A DNA stretch of 64,000 nt, from NCBI RefSeq assembly GCF_003253565.1, contig NZ_QKUF01000017.1, positions 62,001 to 126,000 of the forward strand. The letters run 5' to 3'. Source of the stretch: Thermosporothrix hazakensis. GTDB taxonomy: Bacteria > Chloroflexota > Ktedonobacteria > Ktedonobacterales > Ktedonobacteraceae. Shown here piece after piece: positions 28,752 through 38,017 of this stretch (position 1 is the first letter of the stretch; each line of letters opens with the position of its first letter). Made by a program: the position numbers and the translations under genes. The notes under the pieces were generated by a model. That model saw nothing but the letters and a program-made list of their open reading frames with translations. It ran no database searches and was not told the DNA's origin.

Positions 28752-28834
28752 AGGGCTCAGTACAGTTTCCTTTCTGAACTGTTCTGTAGTTCTCATCGAG
28801 CGCTAGAAGTCAGTCTAGCCAGAAAGGAAGAGCT

Positions 28835-29614
28835 ATGCCGCCAGCCGATGAGTTCTCGCAGTACCTGCGGCGCACGAAAGAGCTGAGGGATACACGCTCT
28901 CGCTCCCTTCATTCGCCTGAAGACGATCTGTATGAACGAAGAGGGGCTCGAACGGCGCGTCTCCCAATGGATGATGAGGAGTTCAATAATCCCCGTACAC
29001 AGACCAGTTCCCTTCGCGCCGAAAGTCCCCGTGTTACCTCTGCAATTCCCGCCTCCAATCAGCGCCGGCAGACAGGTCGTGTGCAGACGGTCAAGCCGCC
29101 ACGCCCGAAAACCGCTTCGGGACGCACCCCGGTAACACAGGCCGAGAAACGGAGCGGGATTCACTGGCTCTTGCCGCTTGGCCTGGGTATGCTTGCTATG
29201 CTTGCGATCTGGGTGACCGGTTCATGGGTGCTTGCCTGGGGAATCGGGGTCTATAATGACTTTCAATATGGGAATCCACGGACCTTTCAGACTGATGCCG
29301 CGGTCGGGCATGGAGACGATAGTGAGACCAAGAAGAGCCATTTCATCGCGATGAATCTGAACAGACAGGCGATTGTATTTGAGGTGATGGCCGGTGATCC
29401 TTCAAAATCGGTCAGCTATGTTGCTCCTGTCTATATTTCGGGTGAAGGCGGGGAGAAGGCCCCGGTGACCGTTGAGTTCCGCGATGTTAATAGCGATTCA
29501 AAGCCCGATATGATTGTTCATATTCATATGCCAAATCAAGAACAGCTCTCTGTCTTTATCAATGATGGCAAAAAATTCCGTCCGTCGAATAATAATGATA
29601 AAATTCGGCTTTGA
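28835..29614 (+). CDS. Single-span membrane protein with extracytoplasmic beta domain
   Basis: 259 residues. Residues 1-105 are charged and disordered (cytoplasmic); one membrane helix at about 110-137; the rest is outside. The end contains DVNSDSKPDMIVHIHMP, which resembles the calcium-binding loop of FG-GAP/VCBS repeats (DxNxDxxxD). AAGGAAG lies 6 bases before the ATG. Function unknown. The following 29615-29949 holds no gene that I can support. Confidence 0.65.
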   Translation: MPPADEFSQYLRRTKELRDTRSRSLHSPEDDLYERRGARTARLPMDDEEFNNPRTQTSSLRAESPRVTSAIPASNQRRQTGRVQTVKPPRPKTASGRTPVTQAEKRSGIHWLLPLGLGMLAMLAIWVTGSWVLAWGIGVYNDFQYGNPRTFQTDAAVGHGDDSETKKSHFIAMNLNRQAIVFEVMAGDPSKSVSYVAPVYISGEGGEKAPVTVEFRDVNSDSKPDMIVHIHMPNQEQLSVFINDGKKFRPSNNNDKIRL

Positions 29615-29949
29615 ACCTGTTCCAGCGGGCTCTTGTCTATCTCTACCCTCTTTTTTGCCATAAGCGCCAGTGCGCCTGCTATTATGAAGGTGCGAATTTG
29701 ACGATTATAATAGGATGTGGTAACAAGAAATAGACCCTCCTGCTCTAGGATGGATCCTCTTGCGGCAGCGTGGCAGACGCTCTTTGATGTCGACGCCTCA
29801 TCTGCGTTTTTCTGAGTATGTAATTACGGCTAAAGCATGTCTCAAGGGGTTGACGCTTTGAGCGCAATCAGCGACACTGTGTAGCAGAGCTTGCTGCAAT
29901 GTGAACGCGCGAAAGTCGCTGAAGTATTCAGGATTCAGGAACGAGGACA

Positions 29950-32004
29950 ATGGAACGGTGCCCTAATTGTGATTTGCCGCTTTGGCCCGGTCAGGATATC
30001 TGTGAAAACTGCGGCGCGGTAGTCTCGACAATTGTCACGACACCGCGACGTAATCCAGAGCCGCCCTCCGCAAAAATAACCATTACAACACCACCCCGGA
30101 CACCCGAAACCGAGCCACCGCTGGTGATCGAGTGCCCGCGTTGTCATGCGCACTGTAAGCCGGGGGCAAAGTTCTGTAACCGCTGTGGGTATAATCTCCA
30201 GTACGCTGCCGCCACCGCAGATGGCGATCTACTGGCAACACAACATCTGAAGGTAGGCGCTCTCTTTCAGCGGCGCTATCGTATCCTGAAAGAGATTGGC
30301 TCTGGTGGCATGGGCGCGGTCTATCTGGCGGAAGATACTGTGTTGCGGCGACAGGTGGTGATCAAGGCCCTCTTGCGTGATGTTGACCCCGCTCAGGTCA
30401 CACAGAGTATCCGTGAGCATGAATTCCTGGCCACCCTGAAGCAGGCCAATATTGTTTCAATCTACGATTTTGTGCCGGTGGGGAGCCAGGGCTATATTGT
30501 GATGGAATATGTGCAGGGCAAGACGCTTGACCAGATTATGGAGGAGCGCGGGCAGCCGTTCTCTGTCCCTGAGGCTATTGGCTATATTCTGGATATTTTG
30601 CCCGCGTTTAGCTATCTGGCCCGGCTGCATCTGGTCTATTGCGACTTTAAGCCGCAGAACGTGATGGTGGAAGAACTCAAGGATGGCTCGAAGATCGTCA
30701 AGCTGATCGATCTGGGCACCGTCATCAAGGAGGGGACCCAGACAAAGAATATCTATGGCACGCATGGTTTTTATGCTCAAGAAGCCATCAAAGCGCCATC
30801 CCCTCAGACAGACCTCTATTCTATTTGCCGGGTGCTGGCCTATCTGGTGAGCCAGATGAATCTGGCAAAGCCGTTTTTTGGCATGCCAGCAGCCGAAGAA
30901 TACCCGGTCTTTCAAGAAAATCCTGCTCTGTATCGTTTACTGGTCAAAGGGACGCAGAAACAGCCAGAAAAACGCTTTCAGAGCGCCGAAGAACTGCGTG
31001 ATCAGCTTGAGGGCGTCTTGCGGCAGGTGGTCGGTGGCAAGCCCGGTCTCCCGGTGACGTCTCGCTATTTTATCCCGGGGGCTGTCACGACGAATGGCCC
31101 ACTGGGACCACGCGGCGAGGCCGCGCTAGATACCACGGACCCGGCGGTTGAGCTGTTACGCTATGGCGATCAGGCGCTGCGGCAGGGCAAATATGAGAGC
31201 GCGGTGGGCTTCTATCAGCAGGCGCTACAGAAAAACGTATCCAGCCTGGACGCTCGCTTACGTCTGGCCGAAGTGTTCATTGACCAGGGAGAATATCAGC
31301 AGGCGCAAGCCGAACTGACAGCCGCAGCACAGCTATCCTCACAGGCCTGGCAACTGAACTGGTATCGGGGACGGCTGTTTGAGGCGCAGAAGCACTATAC
31401 TGAGGCTGCGACTGAGTATCGTGCTCTGTTAATAGATCTTCCCGGAGAACTGCCGCCACAACTGGCCTTAGCACGTGTGCTGGTGCAACTGGAGCAGGAC
31501 GAAGAGGCAACGCAGCTATACGCGGCTGTGGTCAAGGCTGATCCGGGAAATACGGATGCAATTTTACAGAGCACCCGCCCGCTGTTCCGTTTGCAGCGCT
31601 GGCAGGAGGCGGCGAAACTGCTTAGCCGTATTAATGAGGCAACGGCCCACTATGTTGAGGCGCGTTTGCTCCTTGTCGATCTCTACTTGCGTCATATACA
31701 GCCCGTAACCGAGGAGAACGTACATAAGGCTGCGGATGTGATCGCTTCCCTGCAAGGCCGAACTGAGGATCCCCGCTATTATCTGGCGCAGGGAGAAGTC
31801 TTCAGGGCTGCTCTCCAACTGGCGCGCAAGCAGCCGTTAACGGCCCTTCCCGGGGTGGCTGATTGTCGTCCGAGAACGCTGAGGCAGGCCGCCGAAGCCG
31901 GTTACGCCCGCTATCTGCACCTGACGCGCCGCTTTGCCCATCCCGAAGAGCGCGAGACTATTGTGCGGCGCAAGCTTGAAGTGGCTCCCTGGCGAATCTG
32001 GTAA
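29950..32004 (+). CDS. PknG-like Ser/Thr protein kinase with zinc ribbons and TPRs
   Basis: 684 residues. Layout matches PknG: N-terminal Cys knuckles (CPNC/CENC at 4-21 and CPRC/CNRC at 62-79), kinase domain (about 105-375), TPR repeats (about 390-680). Kinase features: glycine loop GSGGMG (117-122), lysine in VVIK (139), and a PknG-style catalytic loop YCDFKPQNVM (230-239) in place of HRD, then DLG (254-256) in place of DFG and GTHGFYAQEA. No transmembrane helix. It begins after a GAGG and lies 26 bases upstream of a four-helix membrane protein. In Actinobacteria, PknG phosphorylates GarA/OdhI to control 2-oxoglutarate metabolism; no FHA protein is seen here. Confidence 0.88.
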   Translation: MERCPNCDLPLWPGQDICENCGAVVSTIVTTPRRNPEPPSAKITITTPPRTPETEPPLVIECPRCHAHCKPGAKFCNRCGYNLQYAAATADGDLLATQHLKVGALFQRRYRILKEIGSGGMGAVYLAEDTVLRRQVVIKALLRDVDPAQVTQSIREHEFLATLKQANIVSIYDFVPVGSQGYIVMEYVQGKTLDQIMEERGQPFSVPEAIGYILDILPAFSYLARLHLVYCDFKPQNVMVEELKDGSKIVKLIDLGTVIKEGTQTKNIYGTHGFYAQEAIKAPSPQTDLYSICRVLAYLVSQMNLAKPFFGMPAAEEYPVFQENPALYRLLVKGTQKQPEKRFQSAEELRDQLEGVLRQVVGGKPGLPVTSRYFIPGAVTTNGPLGPRGEAALDTTDPAVELLRYGDQALRQGKYESAVGFYQQALQKNVSSLDARLRLAEVFIDQGEYQQAQAELTAAAQLSSQAWQLNWYRGRLFEAQKHYTEAATEYRALLIDLPGELPPQLALARVLVQLEQDEEATQLYAAVVKADPGNTDAILQSTRPLFRLQRWQEAAKLLSRINEATAHYVEARLLLVDLYLRHIQPVTEENVHKAADVIASLQGRTEDPRYYLAQGEVFRAALQLARKQPLTALPGVADCRPRTLRQAAEAGYARYLHLTRRFAHPEERETIVRRKLEVAPWRIW

Positions 32005-32030
32005 ACAGAGGAAAGGAAAAGAATGACTCT

Positions 32031-33590
32031 ATGGCTCAACAGCAGCAAGAGCTTGTAGCGCGACAGGAACAGGCCCTGCCTGCTCTGCAAACGGAACCTG
32101 AGCGCCCCCCTGCTTCGCGGGGTGTGTTCCCACGCTTTCGATTCTGGATGTTTCGCACGTTTCGCGGAAGATTGGTGATGCTGGCGTCAATTATTCTGCT
32201 GCTGTCGCTGTTTCTTTCCTTCTTCTCGCTTTTCTCCTTGCGTCGGCTCGCTGATAATATCGGGAGTATGGGGCAGAATAGCGTTCCGGGAACTGATGCC
32301 GCTCAGGCAATGGAGCGAGCGCTTTCTGAACTGGACGCCTATGCCGCGAGTTATCTCTTTACGCCAGTTGAGAAGAAAGAGCCGTGTACTGTTCCGGGAG
32401 CATCTGGCTCTCCGGGAACGATCAGCGTGCAGGAGTGTAACGAGCGCAACATTGATGCCTCTATCGCTCTCTTTAATCAGGAATTGATCAACGCTTCTCA
32501 CCATCTGGTGTATCCCGGAGAGCGTGTTGCAATTGAGCGAATCACCACTGGCTTTGAGCAGTATACTGGTTACCTTGCTATTATGCGCCAGGAATATGCG
32601 CAGGCAGAGCAAAAAGGGAATCCCAATGATCCCCATATGCAAAAGGTCCAGCAGGCTTATCACTCCGCTGGTCAGGTGCTCTATCAGCAGATAGAAGGGC
32701 AATTGCCACAGGATGCAGGAAATGCACCGGCATGTACGGTCAGCGGGAAGCAGATGCCCGCGGCGCAATGGACCAAAGGCGGTATCACAACAGCCCTCGC
32801 CTGTTTGAGCTCGATCAACATTCAGGAATACAAGACCGCGGATCAGAATAGCCGGGGCGAGATGTACCCCTTTATGCTGGTGATCTGTACTCTGGCCGGG
32901 CTCCTGATTCTGTGCCTGCTCTTTGCCTCCATCTGGCTCTTATTTGTGACCCATCGCGTGCTACAGCCCGCTGTGAATGTTTCGTTGATCGGTACGGCGG
33001 TGTTGAGCGTTTTCCTGGGGCTCTTCCTGTTGCGTCTGGGAGGGGTCCTTGATGGCGACTATGATCGTATGACGCAGTTTGGCTACGCTCGTAAGCTGGA
33101 TGCTATGCAGACACAGCTTCAGGCTGATTGGGCGCAGGCGGCAGAAATGAGGTGGCTGGCTGCATCGGCTTATAACGATCAGAAACAGGCGAAACACTGG
33201 TCAGATGTGTGGCAGCAGCATAGCAATGCCGTGCAGATATGGTTTCAAAACGATCGAACGCTTGTCTACTGGCCCGATGAGCAGAAGCCGGTCACGCAGG
33301 CAGACGAGCAATGGAAGCGCTATCTCTCTCTGCATAAGCAGTTGCAAACCGGCAACGCGCAACAGATTCACGATGCAGCGCTGAGCGCTCAAACCGATGC
33401 GGCGAAGGTCGTGCGTGACTTTGATCAGGCAACGAGCGCGTATGCCGCAGCAAATCACCATCGCTATGCTGAGACGTTTGCTGTGATAACACAAGGGTTG
33501 GAGCGCTTTATTCTCTTGAGCACTGTGCTGTTCCCGCTCTTCGGGCTGCTGGCGGCGGGTGGCATTCTCATACGTCTACGCGACCTTTAG
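32031..33590 (+). CDS. Four-helix membrane sensor protein, GlnX-like topology
   Basis: 519 residues with four predicted membrane helices: about 47-70, 282-308, 316-340 and 493-516. The two long segments between them (about 71-281 and 341-492) are helical and predicted outside, while the N-terminal 45 residues are cytoplasmic. This is the topology described for GlnX, the membrane partner of PknG in Actinobacteria; sequence homology cannot be verified by eye. Its place 26 bases after the kinase stop indicates an operon. It may sense an extracellular ligand and pass the signal to the kinase. Four-helix-bundle sensor domains of chemoreceptors are the alternative comparison. Its end overlaps the convergent gene by 4 bases. 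Confidence 0.65.
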   Translation: MAQQQQELVARQEQALPALQTEPERPPASRGVFPRFRFWMFRTFRGRLVMLASIILLLSLFLSFFSLFSLRRLADNIGSMGQNSVPGTDAAQAMERALSELDAYAASYLFTPVEKKEPCTVPGASGSPGTISVQECNERNIDASIALFNQELINASHHLVYPGERVAIERITTGFEQYTGYLAIMRQEYAQAEQKGNPNDPHMQKVQQAYHSAGQVLYQQIEGQLPQDAGNAPACTVSGKQMPAAQWTKGGITTALACLSSINIQEYKTADQNSRGEMYPFMLVICTLAGLLILCLLFASIWLLFVTHRVLQPAVNVSLIGTAVLSVFLGLFLLRLGGVLDGDYDRMTQFGYARKLDAMQTQLQADWAQAAEMRWLAASAYNDQKQAKHWSDVWQQHSNAVQIWFQNDRTLVYWPDEQKPVTQADEQWKRYLSLHKQLQTGNAQQIHDAALSAQTDAAKVVRDFDQATSAYAAANHHRYAETFAVITQGLERFILLSTVLFPLFGLLAAGGILIRLRDL

Positions 33591-34003
33591 GCGTTTCCAT
33601 CTGGCTGAACGCGCCATCTCCGCCGGGAGGAATGGTGAAAGAGATCCTGATAGTGCTCCGAGACAATCTCGTGCGGGAAAATGCGGAGCAAGCTGACAAC
33701 AAGCATGGCGAAGGTCAGCCAGTCAACGCCGGTATCCAGTGGCACGCCAAGCACAATCCCGATGATTGGTAAGAGAGTTCCCAGGGCAAATTCTCCCAAT
33801 GGCAACGCCAGCAGGATGACTGCCAGCCCGACCACTGAGACCAGAAACGAGATCTTCCGCCCGGGATGAATGCGGGAATCGGTGAACAGCCGTTTTAAGA
33901 GCTTCCCTGTCTTGATCAGATGCAGGAAAATCTCGATGCGTTTGGGATAGGGATACTGGCTGATGTTCAGTCTCCTGTACGGTTGTTGCTGTTGTTGTTT
34001 CAT
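33587..34003 (-). CDS. Small membrane protein, unknown
   Basis: 138 residues. A basic N-terminal half with a Gln run (MKQQQQQ) is followed by two hydrophobic segments (about 50-72 and 75-104) and a basic His/Arg-rich tail. GAGGAG lies about 10 bases before ATG 34003. Four-base overlap with the convergent sensor gene. No family recognised. Confidence 0.6.
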   Translation of the reverse strand: MKQQQQQPYRRLNISQYPYPKRIEIFLHLIKTGKLLKRLFTDSRIHPGRKISFLVSVVGLAVILLALPLGEFALGTLLPIIGIVLGVPLDTGVDWLTFAMLVVSLLRIFPHEIVSEHYQDLFHHSSRRRWRVQPDGNA

Positions 34004-34164
34004 CTTGCTGCGCTCCTCTTCTGCCCCGAAATGGTGGGGGTCTTTCCTGCATCATACGATAGAGACGAATACGTTTCGCTCTCCTTCTCTATTACGATTC
34101 TGTTGCCTCTGTCGTTGAATCGTTCCTTTCCACTCCCTTTTCTTTTTTTTCCGCGCGAATTCGG

Positions 34165-34962
34165 TTAGTGGGGTAACAAAAGGTGCAAGGCATAGAGGAT
34201 ATGCCAGATGGTCAGGCCGAGTGTCAGCAAGCCGAGAGCACTATGAAACAGCCGCCAGTACCGAATGACATAGCTATAGAAGAGTTCTTTGCGGTAGGCA
34301 TGCTGAAAGGTATGGAGTTCAAGTAGTTGCGCCATTTTCGAGAGTGGGCGCGTGTCGGTATGGAGCGGCGTGTTAAGCGGGAGAGAGGCTAGATCCCAGG
34401 GAGCTTGCAGCGCTGGTTGATAGTCCTGGCCGGCCTGTCTGGAAGAGGTGGCGGCAAGCAGCTCCTGCTGTCGGTCTTCTCCCTGTGGGGTCAGTGTGGT
34501 TCGTGCCTCTTCTGCTATGAGCCTGGGCAGAATGCGATCAAGGAGGCGCCCGACCACGCCACTGAGAATCAAGGCAAGCAGGCTATAGAGTGCGTAGGTT
34601 CCTGAGCGAGCATTAAAATTTCCAGCACCGTGCAGGAAAAGCAAAAAGAGGGCAAGGAATCCGAAGGCCACATGTGAGTGAAGCGCTGCATTGAGCATGC
34701 CGGCAAATCTTCTCGCTGTCCGGCGCTGTATACTATAGCGGAAAAGCGCCAGCAGCATGCACACAGTGCCCGCGATTGCCAGCAGATAGCCTGCCGGACT
34801 ATCGGGAGCCACATCATTTGTCAGTGAGCCCCAGAGCAGTGTGAGGAGGAGCGCTGTAGAGGCAAAGGCGAATGAGCGGAGAACGCTTCTCCGCAGTGGA
34901 CGACTGAGCCGAAAGAAGAGTAATGGATAGCCATGTTCAGTGCGCGGTGGCCTCTGCATCAT
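34165..34962 (-). CDS. Cytochrome b-like membrane subunit of an electron-transfer complex
   Basis: 265 residues, about five membrane helices. Two helices carry paired histidines 14 residues apart: His97/His111 (HSHVAFGFLALFLLFLHGAG) and His240/His254 (FHSALGLLTLGLTIWH). This is the pattern of a diheme four-helix cytochrome b, as in succinate dehydrogenase, ferric reductase or nitrate reductase gamma families. It is the last gene of a four-gene operon, 4 bases after the ferredoxin gene. Confidence 0.72.
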   Translation of the reverse strand: MMQRPPRTEHGYPLLFFRLSRPLRRSVLRSFAFASTALLLTLLWGSLTNDVAPDSPAGYLLAIAGTVCMLLALFRYSIQRRTARRFAGMLNAALHSHVAFGFLALFLLFLHGAGNFNARSGTYALYSLLALILSGVVGRLLDRILPRLIAEEARTTLTPQGEDRQQELLAATSSRQAGQDYQPALQAPWDLASLPLNTPLHTDTRPLSKMAQLLELHTFQHAYRKELFYSYVIRYWRLFHSALGLLTLGLTIWHILYALHLLLPH

Positions 34963-34966
34963 TCAT

Positions 34967-35272
34967 TTACTCCTGAAGTAGCCGAATCTTGAGCCAGAGC
35001 ATCATGGCATCTCGATGGAGCCCAACCGGGCAGGGAGGAACACAGGCCCCGCATTGATAACAGGAACGGGCAAAATGGGCAACTGATTCAGTAATGGGCC
35101 CGTGCACCGTTGCATGATTGAGCACGTCAATCGTAATCGGCTCGCTCAGAGCAGGACAGGCCAGCAAGCATTCATTGCAGCCGATGCAGGCATTGATTTC
35201 CTGTGCGATGTGGGAGACCGTCTTATGCAGCCCGGCAGGTGGCGGTGCGAACATTCTCAACAGCTTGCGCAT
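34967..35272 (-). CDS. Two-[4Fe-4S] ferredoxin-type iron-sulfur protein
   Basis: 101 residues. Two cluster motifs, CIGCNECLLACP and CYQCGACVPPCP, separated by about 30 residues, as in HdrC/GlcF/SdhB-like subunits. It probably relays electrons between the FAD oxidoreductase (2 bases upstream) and the cytochrome b-like subunit (4 bases downstream). No signal peptide, so cytoplasmic face. Confidence 0.85.
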   Translation of the reverse strand: MRKLLRMFAPPPAGLHKTVSHIAQEINACIGCNECLLACPALSEPITIDVLNHATVHGPITESVAHFARSCYQCGACVPPCPVGLHRDAMMLWLKIRLLQE

Positions 35273-35274
35273 AC

Positions 35275-36753
35275 TTATGGCCTCTCTTTCTGCTCCAGAT
35301 AGGACCAGAGCGTATGGTGGGAATACGCCGATGAACCAGCCGGAACCTTCGGAGAGGGCCCTGTTGGTGAGCTACCTGCCAGCAACGGGAGTTGTTCAGG
35401 CGTCAGAGCGAGCTTTCCGGTGATAGGAAGTCGCTGCCTCTCTGGTTGCGAGTTGATGAGCGGAAGCGCCTGTACAGGAGGAGCTTGGAGCCGGGCGAAA
35501 TAGTGGTGCGCGTCCACGTCTCCCTTGAGCAGCGCTTTGAGTATCGGTCGAACCGAGTGACCCTCTTCAATCAGGCGTTTGATCGCCAGACTATCGGGCT
35601 GGATATGACCGAGCGAGAGATAGCCAATCAAGCGATCCTCAAAGAGTGCCAGACGGCGATAGCCTCCCTGACTCGCATCGGTTAGCGTCTCAATGCCGGG
35701 ATATTGGAGATGCGGATTGCCCGCGATCAACAGCGAGAGCTCGCCCAGGTGGGTCGCATGCCAGGAAACCCCAAGGGGCGGGCGTGTGAGATCAGGACGG
35801 TCGGCCAGCATTGCCCCGGCAATTCGGCCCTGCTCTCCTGCCGCGTACCATTGGGCGCGTGGCGCGTAGCGATTGGTCTGCGGATCTCTGATTGCCGCGA
35901 CGTCGCCTGCAGCGAAGATATTGGGCACGTTGGTCCGCAGAAGATCATCGACCAGAATACCATGCTGCCTGCACAGTGGCATGCTACAGCGCTCACTCAG
36001 CTCGATGGCGGGGCGTGAGCCGGTACAGACAAGCACCAGTTGGCAGGGAATCATCTTTCGCTGATTGGTGATGACACCAACCACAACGCCGATGCGGCCC
36101 ACTATATCCACGACCTCGATTCCCTGGTGAATAATGGCCCCGGCTCGGTGCAGCGTTTCCCGGACAAGCGCTCCCCCCTGCGCATCAAGCTGGCGGCTTA
36201 GCGGATATTCTCCTCGAAGTAGCCAGTGTGTCCGAATGCCCCAGTACAGCAGCGTCATCACGGTTTCGACCGCATGCGCTCCTCCTCCAATTACGACGGC
36301 CTCCTGCACTGTGGGCAGCCGACGCCGCAGATCCAGGTAATCACGCAGGCGATGCAGGGTAAGCACGCCGTCAAAGTGCTGGCCTGGGAGCGTCTCTGGA
36401 AGTCCCTGCGGCACGCTTCCTGTGGCAAGAAGCAGCTTCCCATAGTGAAAGGGGCGGTTCCCGCTAAGCAGCAGATATTGGCTCTGGGCTTGAATCTCTT
36501 CCACTCTTGAGGTGATAACGTGAATGCGCTGCTGCCGCTCGATGCCGGCAGGATGGACAAGCAATTGCTCCCGTTCCAGCCGAGCACAGGCAAATTGCTT
36601 GAGAGCGGGCGTATGAATAGGGGGATGAAGCTGTGAGGTAATCACAACAATGCGCTTTTCCGGGGCAAGGCGACGAGCTTCGAGCGCTGCCGTGATACCC
36701 GCAATGCCGTTTCCGACAATTACAATTTCGGCTCTATCAAGGCGTCCGTTCAT
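35275..36753 (-). CDS. FAD/NAD(P)-dependent oxidoreductase
   Basis: 492 residues of the pyridine nucleotide-disulfide class. FAD-binding GNGIAGITAALEARR at the N-terminus, NAD(P)-binding VVIGGGAHAVETVM in the middle (about 155-170), and FAD-contacting NIFAAGDVAAI near 285. No CxxxxC redox disulfide is evident, so it resembles the rubredoxin-reductase/NirB-N-terminal group. The C-terminal ~100 residues are Pro-rich. In an operon with an iron-sulfur protein and a cytochrome b, it likely feeds electrons from or to NAD(P)H. Confidence 0.85.
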   Translation of the reverse strand: MNGRLDRAEIVIVGNGIAGITAALEARRLAPEKRIVVITSQLHPPIHTPALKQFACARLEREQLLVHPAGIERQQRIHVITSRVEEIQAQSQYLLLSGNRPFHYGKLLLATGSVPQGLPETLPGQHFDGVLTLHRLRDYLDLRRRLPTVQEAVVIGGGAHAVETVMTLLYWGIRTHWLLRGEYPLSRQLDAQGGALVRETLHRAGAIIHQGIEVVDIVGRIGVVVGVITNQRKMIPCQLVLVCTGSRPAIELSERCSMPLCRQHGILVDDLLRTNVPNIFAAGDVAAIRDPQTNRYAPRAQWYAAGEQGRIAGAMLADRPDLTRPPLGVSWHATHLGELSLLIAGNPHLQYPGIETLTDASQGGYRRLALFEDRLIGYLSLGHIQPDSLAIKRLIEEGHSVRPILKALLKGDVDAHHYFARLQAPPVQALPLINSQPERQRLPITGKLALTPEQLPLLAGSSPTGPSPKVPAGSSAYSHHTLWSYLEQKERP

Positions 36754-36768
36754 CGAAACTCCTCTCCG

Positions 36769-37101
36769 TTAATCGACATCAAGCGCGATCAAGGTCTTTC
36801 CCGGACCGATGATATAGTAGACATCAGTCGGCGCTTTCTCCTGTATGTGGCGTTGCATATGGCCGTAGGAGGCTTTACAGTGTTGTCTGCATTGGAATTG
36901 CAAAATCTGCCCCTCGCTGGTTTGAAAGTGAAAGTCGCGCTCATTGCCTGTCAGAAACAGAATGGTACCCTGTACATGGTGAGCATCGGTGCCGTGCGCA
37001 AGAGCAGGCCCAAGCCAATGAAGGGTCAAAATAGCGGCCAGTGAAAGCGTCCCGATGAGCAAGAACACGAAAAGAGCGGCTGCCAGACGAATGTTTCGCA
37101 T
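36769..37101 (-). CDS. Membrane-anchored extracytoplasmic protein, first gene of redox operon
   Basis: 110 residues from ATG 37101. One N-terminal helix (about 5-29) then an exported domain containing HGTDAHHVQG and a Cys/His cluster CRQHCKASYGHMQRH, which could bind metal or heme. Longer starts (ATG 37152, 37233) would prepend a hydrophilic stretch and are less likely for an anchored protein; ribosome sites do not decide the issue. Fifteen bases separate it from the oxidoreductase gene. No family recognised. Confidence 0.55.
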   Translation of the reverse strand: MRNIRLAAALFVFLLIGTLSLAAILTLHWLGPALAHGTDAHHVQGTILFLTGNERDFHFQTSEGQILQFQCRQHCKASYGHMQRHIQEKAPTDVYYIIGPGKTLIALDVD

Positions 37102-37246
37102 CTTTTCCGATTCGCATCCTCTCAATGACAGAAACGAGCTACAAAGTGGCATCCTTTTCCCGTCAGTGATTCTACATGATAATGAGGCAATCTTCAGCTT
37201 TTCGTCGTTCTGGTTAGCCTGATTAGCTATCAATCAGGCTTCTAAA

Positions 37247-37273
37247 AAAGAAAAAGGCGAGTCTTGCTCGCCT
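37247..37273 (-). terminator. Terminator of the two-component system genes
   Basis: Minus strand: AGGCGAG (37273-37267) pairs with CTCGCCT (37261-37255), loop of 5, then TTTTCTTTTTT. A second hairpin (AGCCTGATT with AATCAGGCT, 37216-37239) lies beside it. Confidence 0.85.
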
Positions 37274-37295
37274 GTTGAGGAGGATGAGAAACCAA

Positions 37296-37973
37296 TCAGG
37301 ATGGTTGATTATTACGCAGATTGATCAGGCCTCGCTGGGCCGCGATGGCAACCGCTTCGGTTCGGTTGGTTGCTCCAAGCTTGCTCATGATCGAACTGAC
37401 ATGAAATTTCGCTGTTCGCTCACTGATGACAAGCTGTGAGGCAATTTCCTTGTTGGGCATACCCTGTGCCAGAAGATGCAGGACTTCTAGTTCTCGTTCA
37501 GTGAGTTCCTCAATGGGAGGAATAGAATCATCGCCTCTGGCAACGGGCTTTGTCTGCTGTCCGATATGGCGCAAGAGCTTTGAGGCAACGACTGGCTGAA
37601 GGAGTGAGCCGCCTTCCATTGCCAGATGGATCGCTTTGAAGATCTCGTCGCGGGGTGAGCCTTTCAGAAGGTAGCCATCGGCTCCGGCCTGGATTGCGGC
37701 AATAATGCGTTCATCATTGTCGAAGGCAGTGAAGACCAGAATTTTGAAATTATGGGGTGCCTGTCGTAAGCGGCGAATGGTTTCTACGCCATCCATAACC
37801 GGCATTTCAAGATCAAGCAAGATAATATCGGGCCGCAGGTCCATCGCGGTTCTCAGGACCTCATCTCCACGGGAGCACTCCGCCACGACCTCAAGATCTT
37901 CCTGCGTTTCCAACACTGCCCGCAATCCTTCTCGTACAATCGGATGATCATCTGCCAGCACTATGCGCACCAT
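37296..37973 (-). CDS. NarL/LuxR-family response regulator
   Basis: 225 residues. Receiver domain with acidic pair D8/D9, phosphoacceptor D54 (ILLDLEMPVMDG) and a conserved Lys in DGYLLKGSPRDEI. LuxR-type helix-turn-helix at about 155-215 (LTERELEVLHLLAQGMPNKE). It is 44 bases downstream of the cognate kinase gene. Confidence 0.95.
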   Translation of the reverse strand: MVRIVLADDHPIVREGLRAVLETQEDLEVVAECSRGDEVLRTAMDLRPDIILLDLEMPVMDGVETIRRLRQAPHNFKILVFTAFDNDERIIAAIQAGADGYLLKGSPRDEIFKAIHLAMEGGSLLQPVVASKLLRHIGQQTKPVARGDDSIPPIEELTERELEVLHLLAQGMPNKEIASQLVISERTAKFHVSSIMSKLGATNRTEAVAIAAQRGLINLRNNQPS

Positions 37974-38017
37974 TCTCTTCGAGCCTTTCTTTCGCTTGTT
38001 GTTGACCGTCTGTTGAT

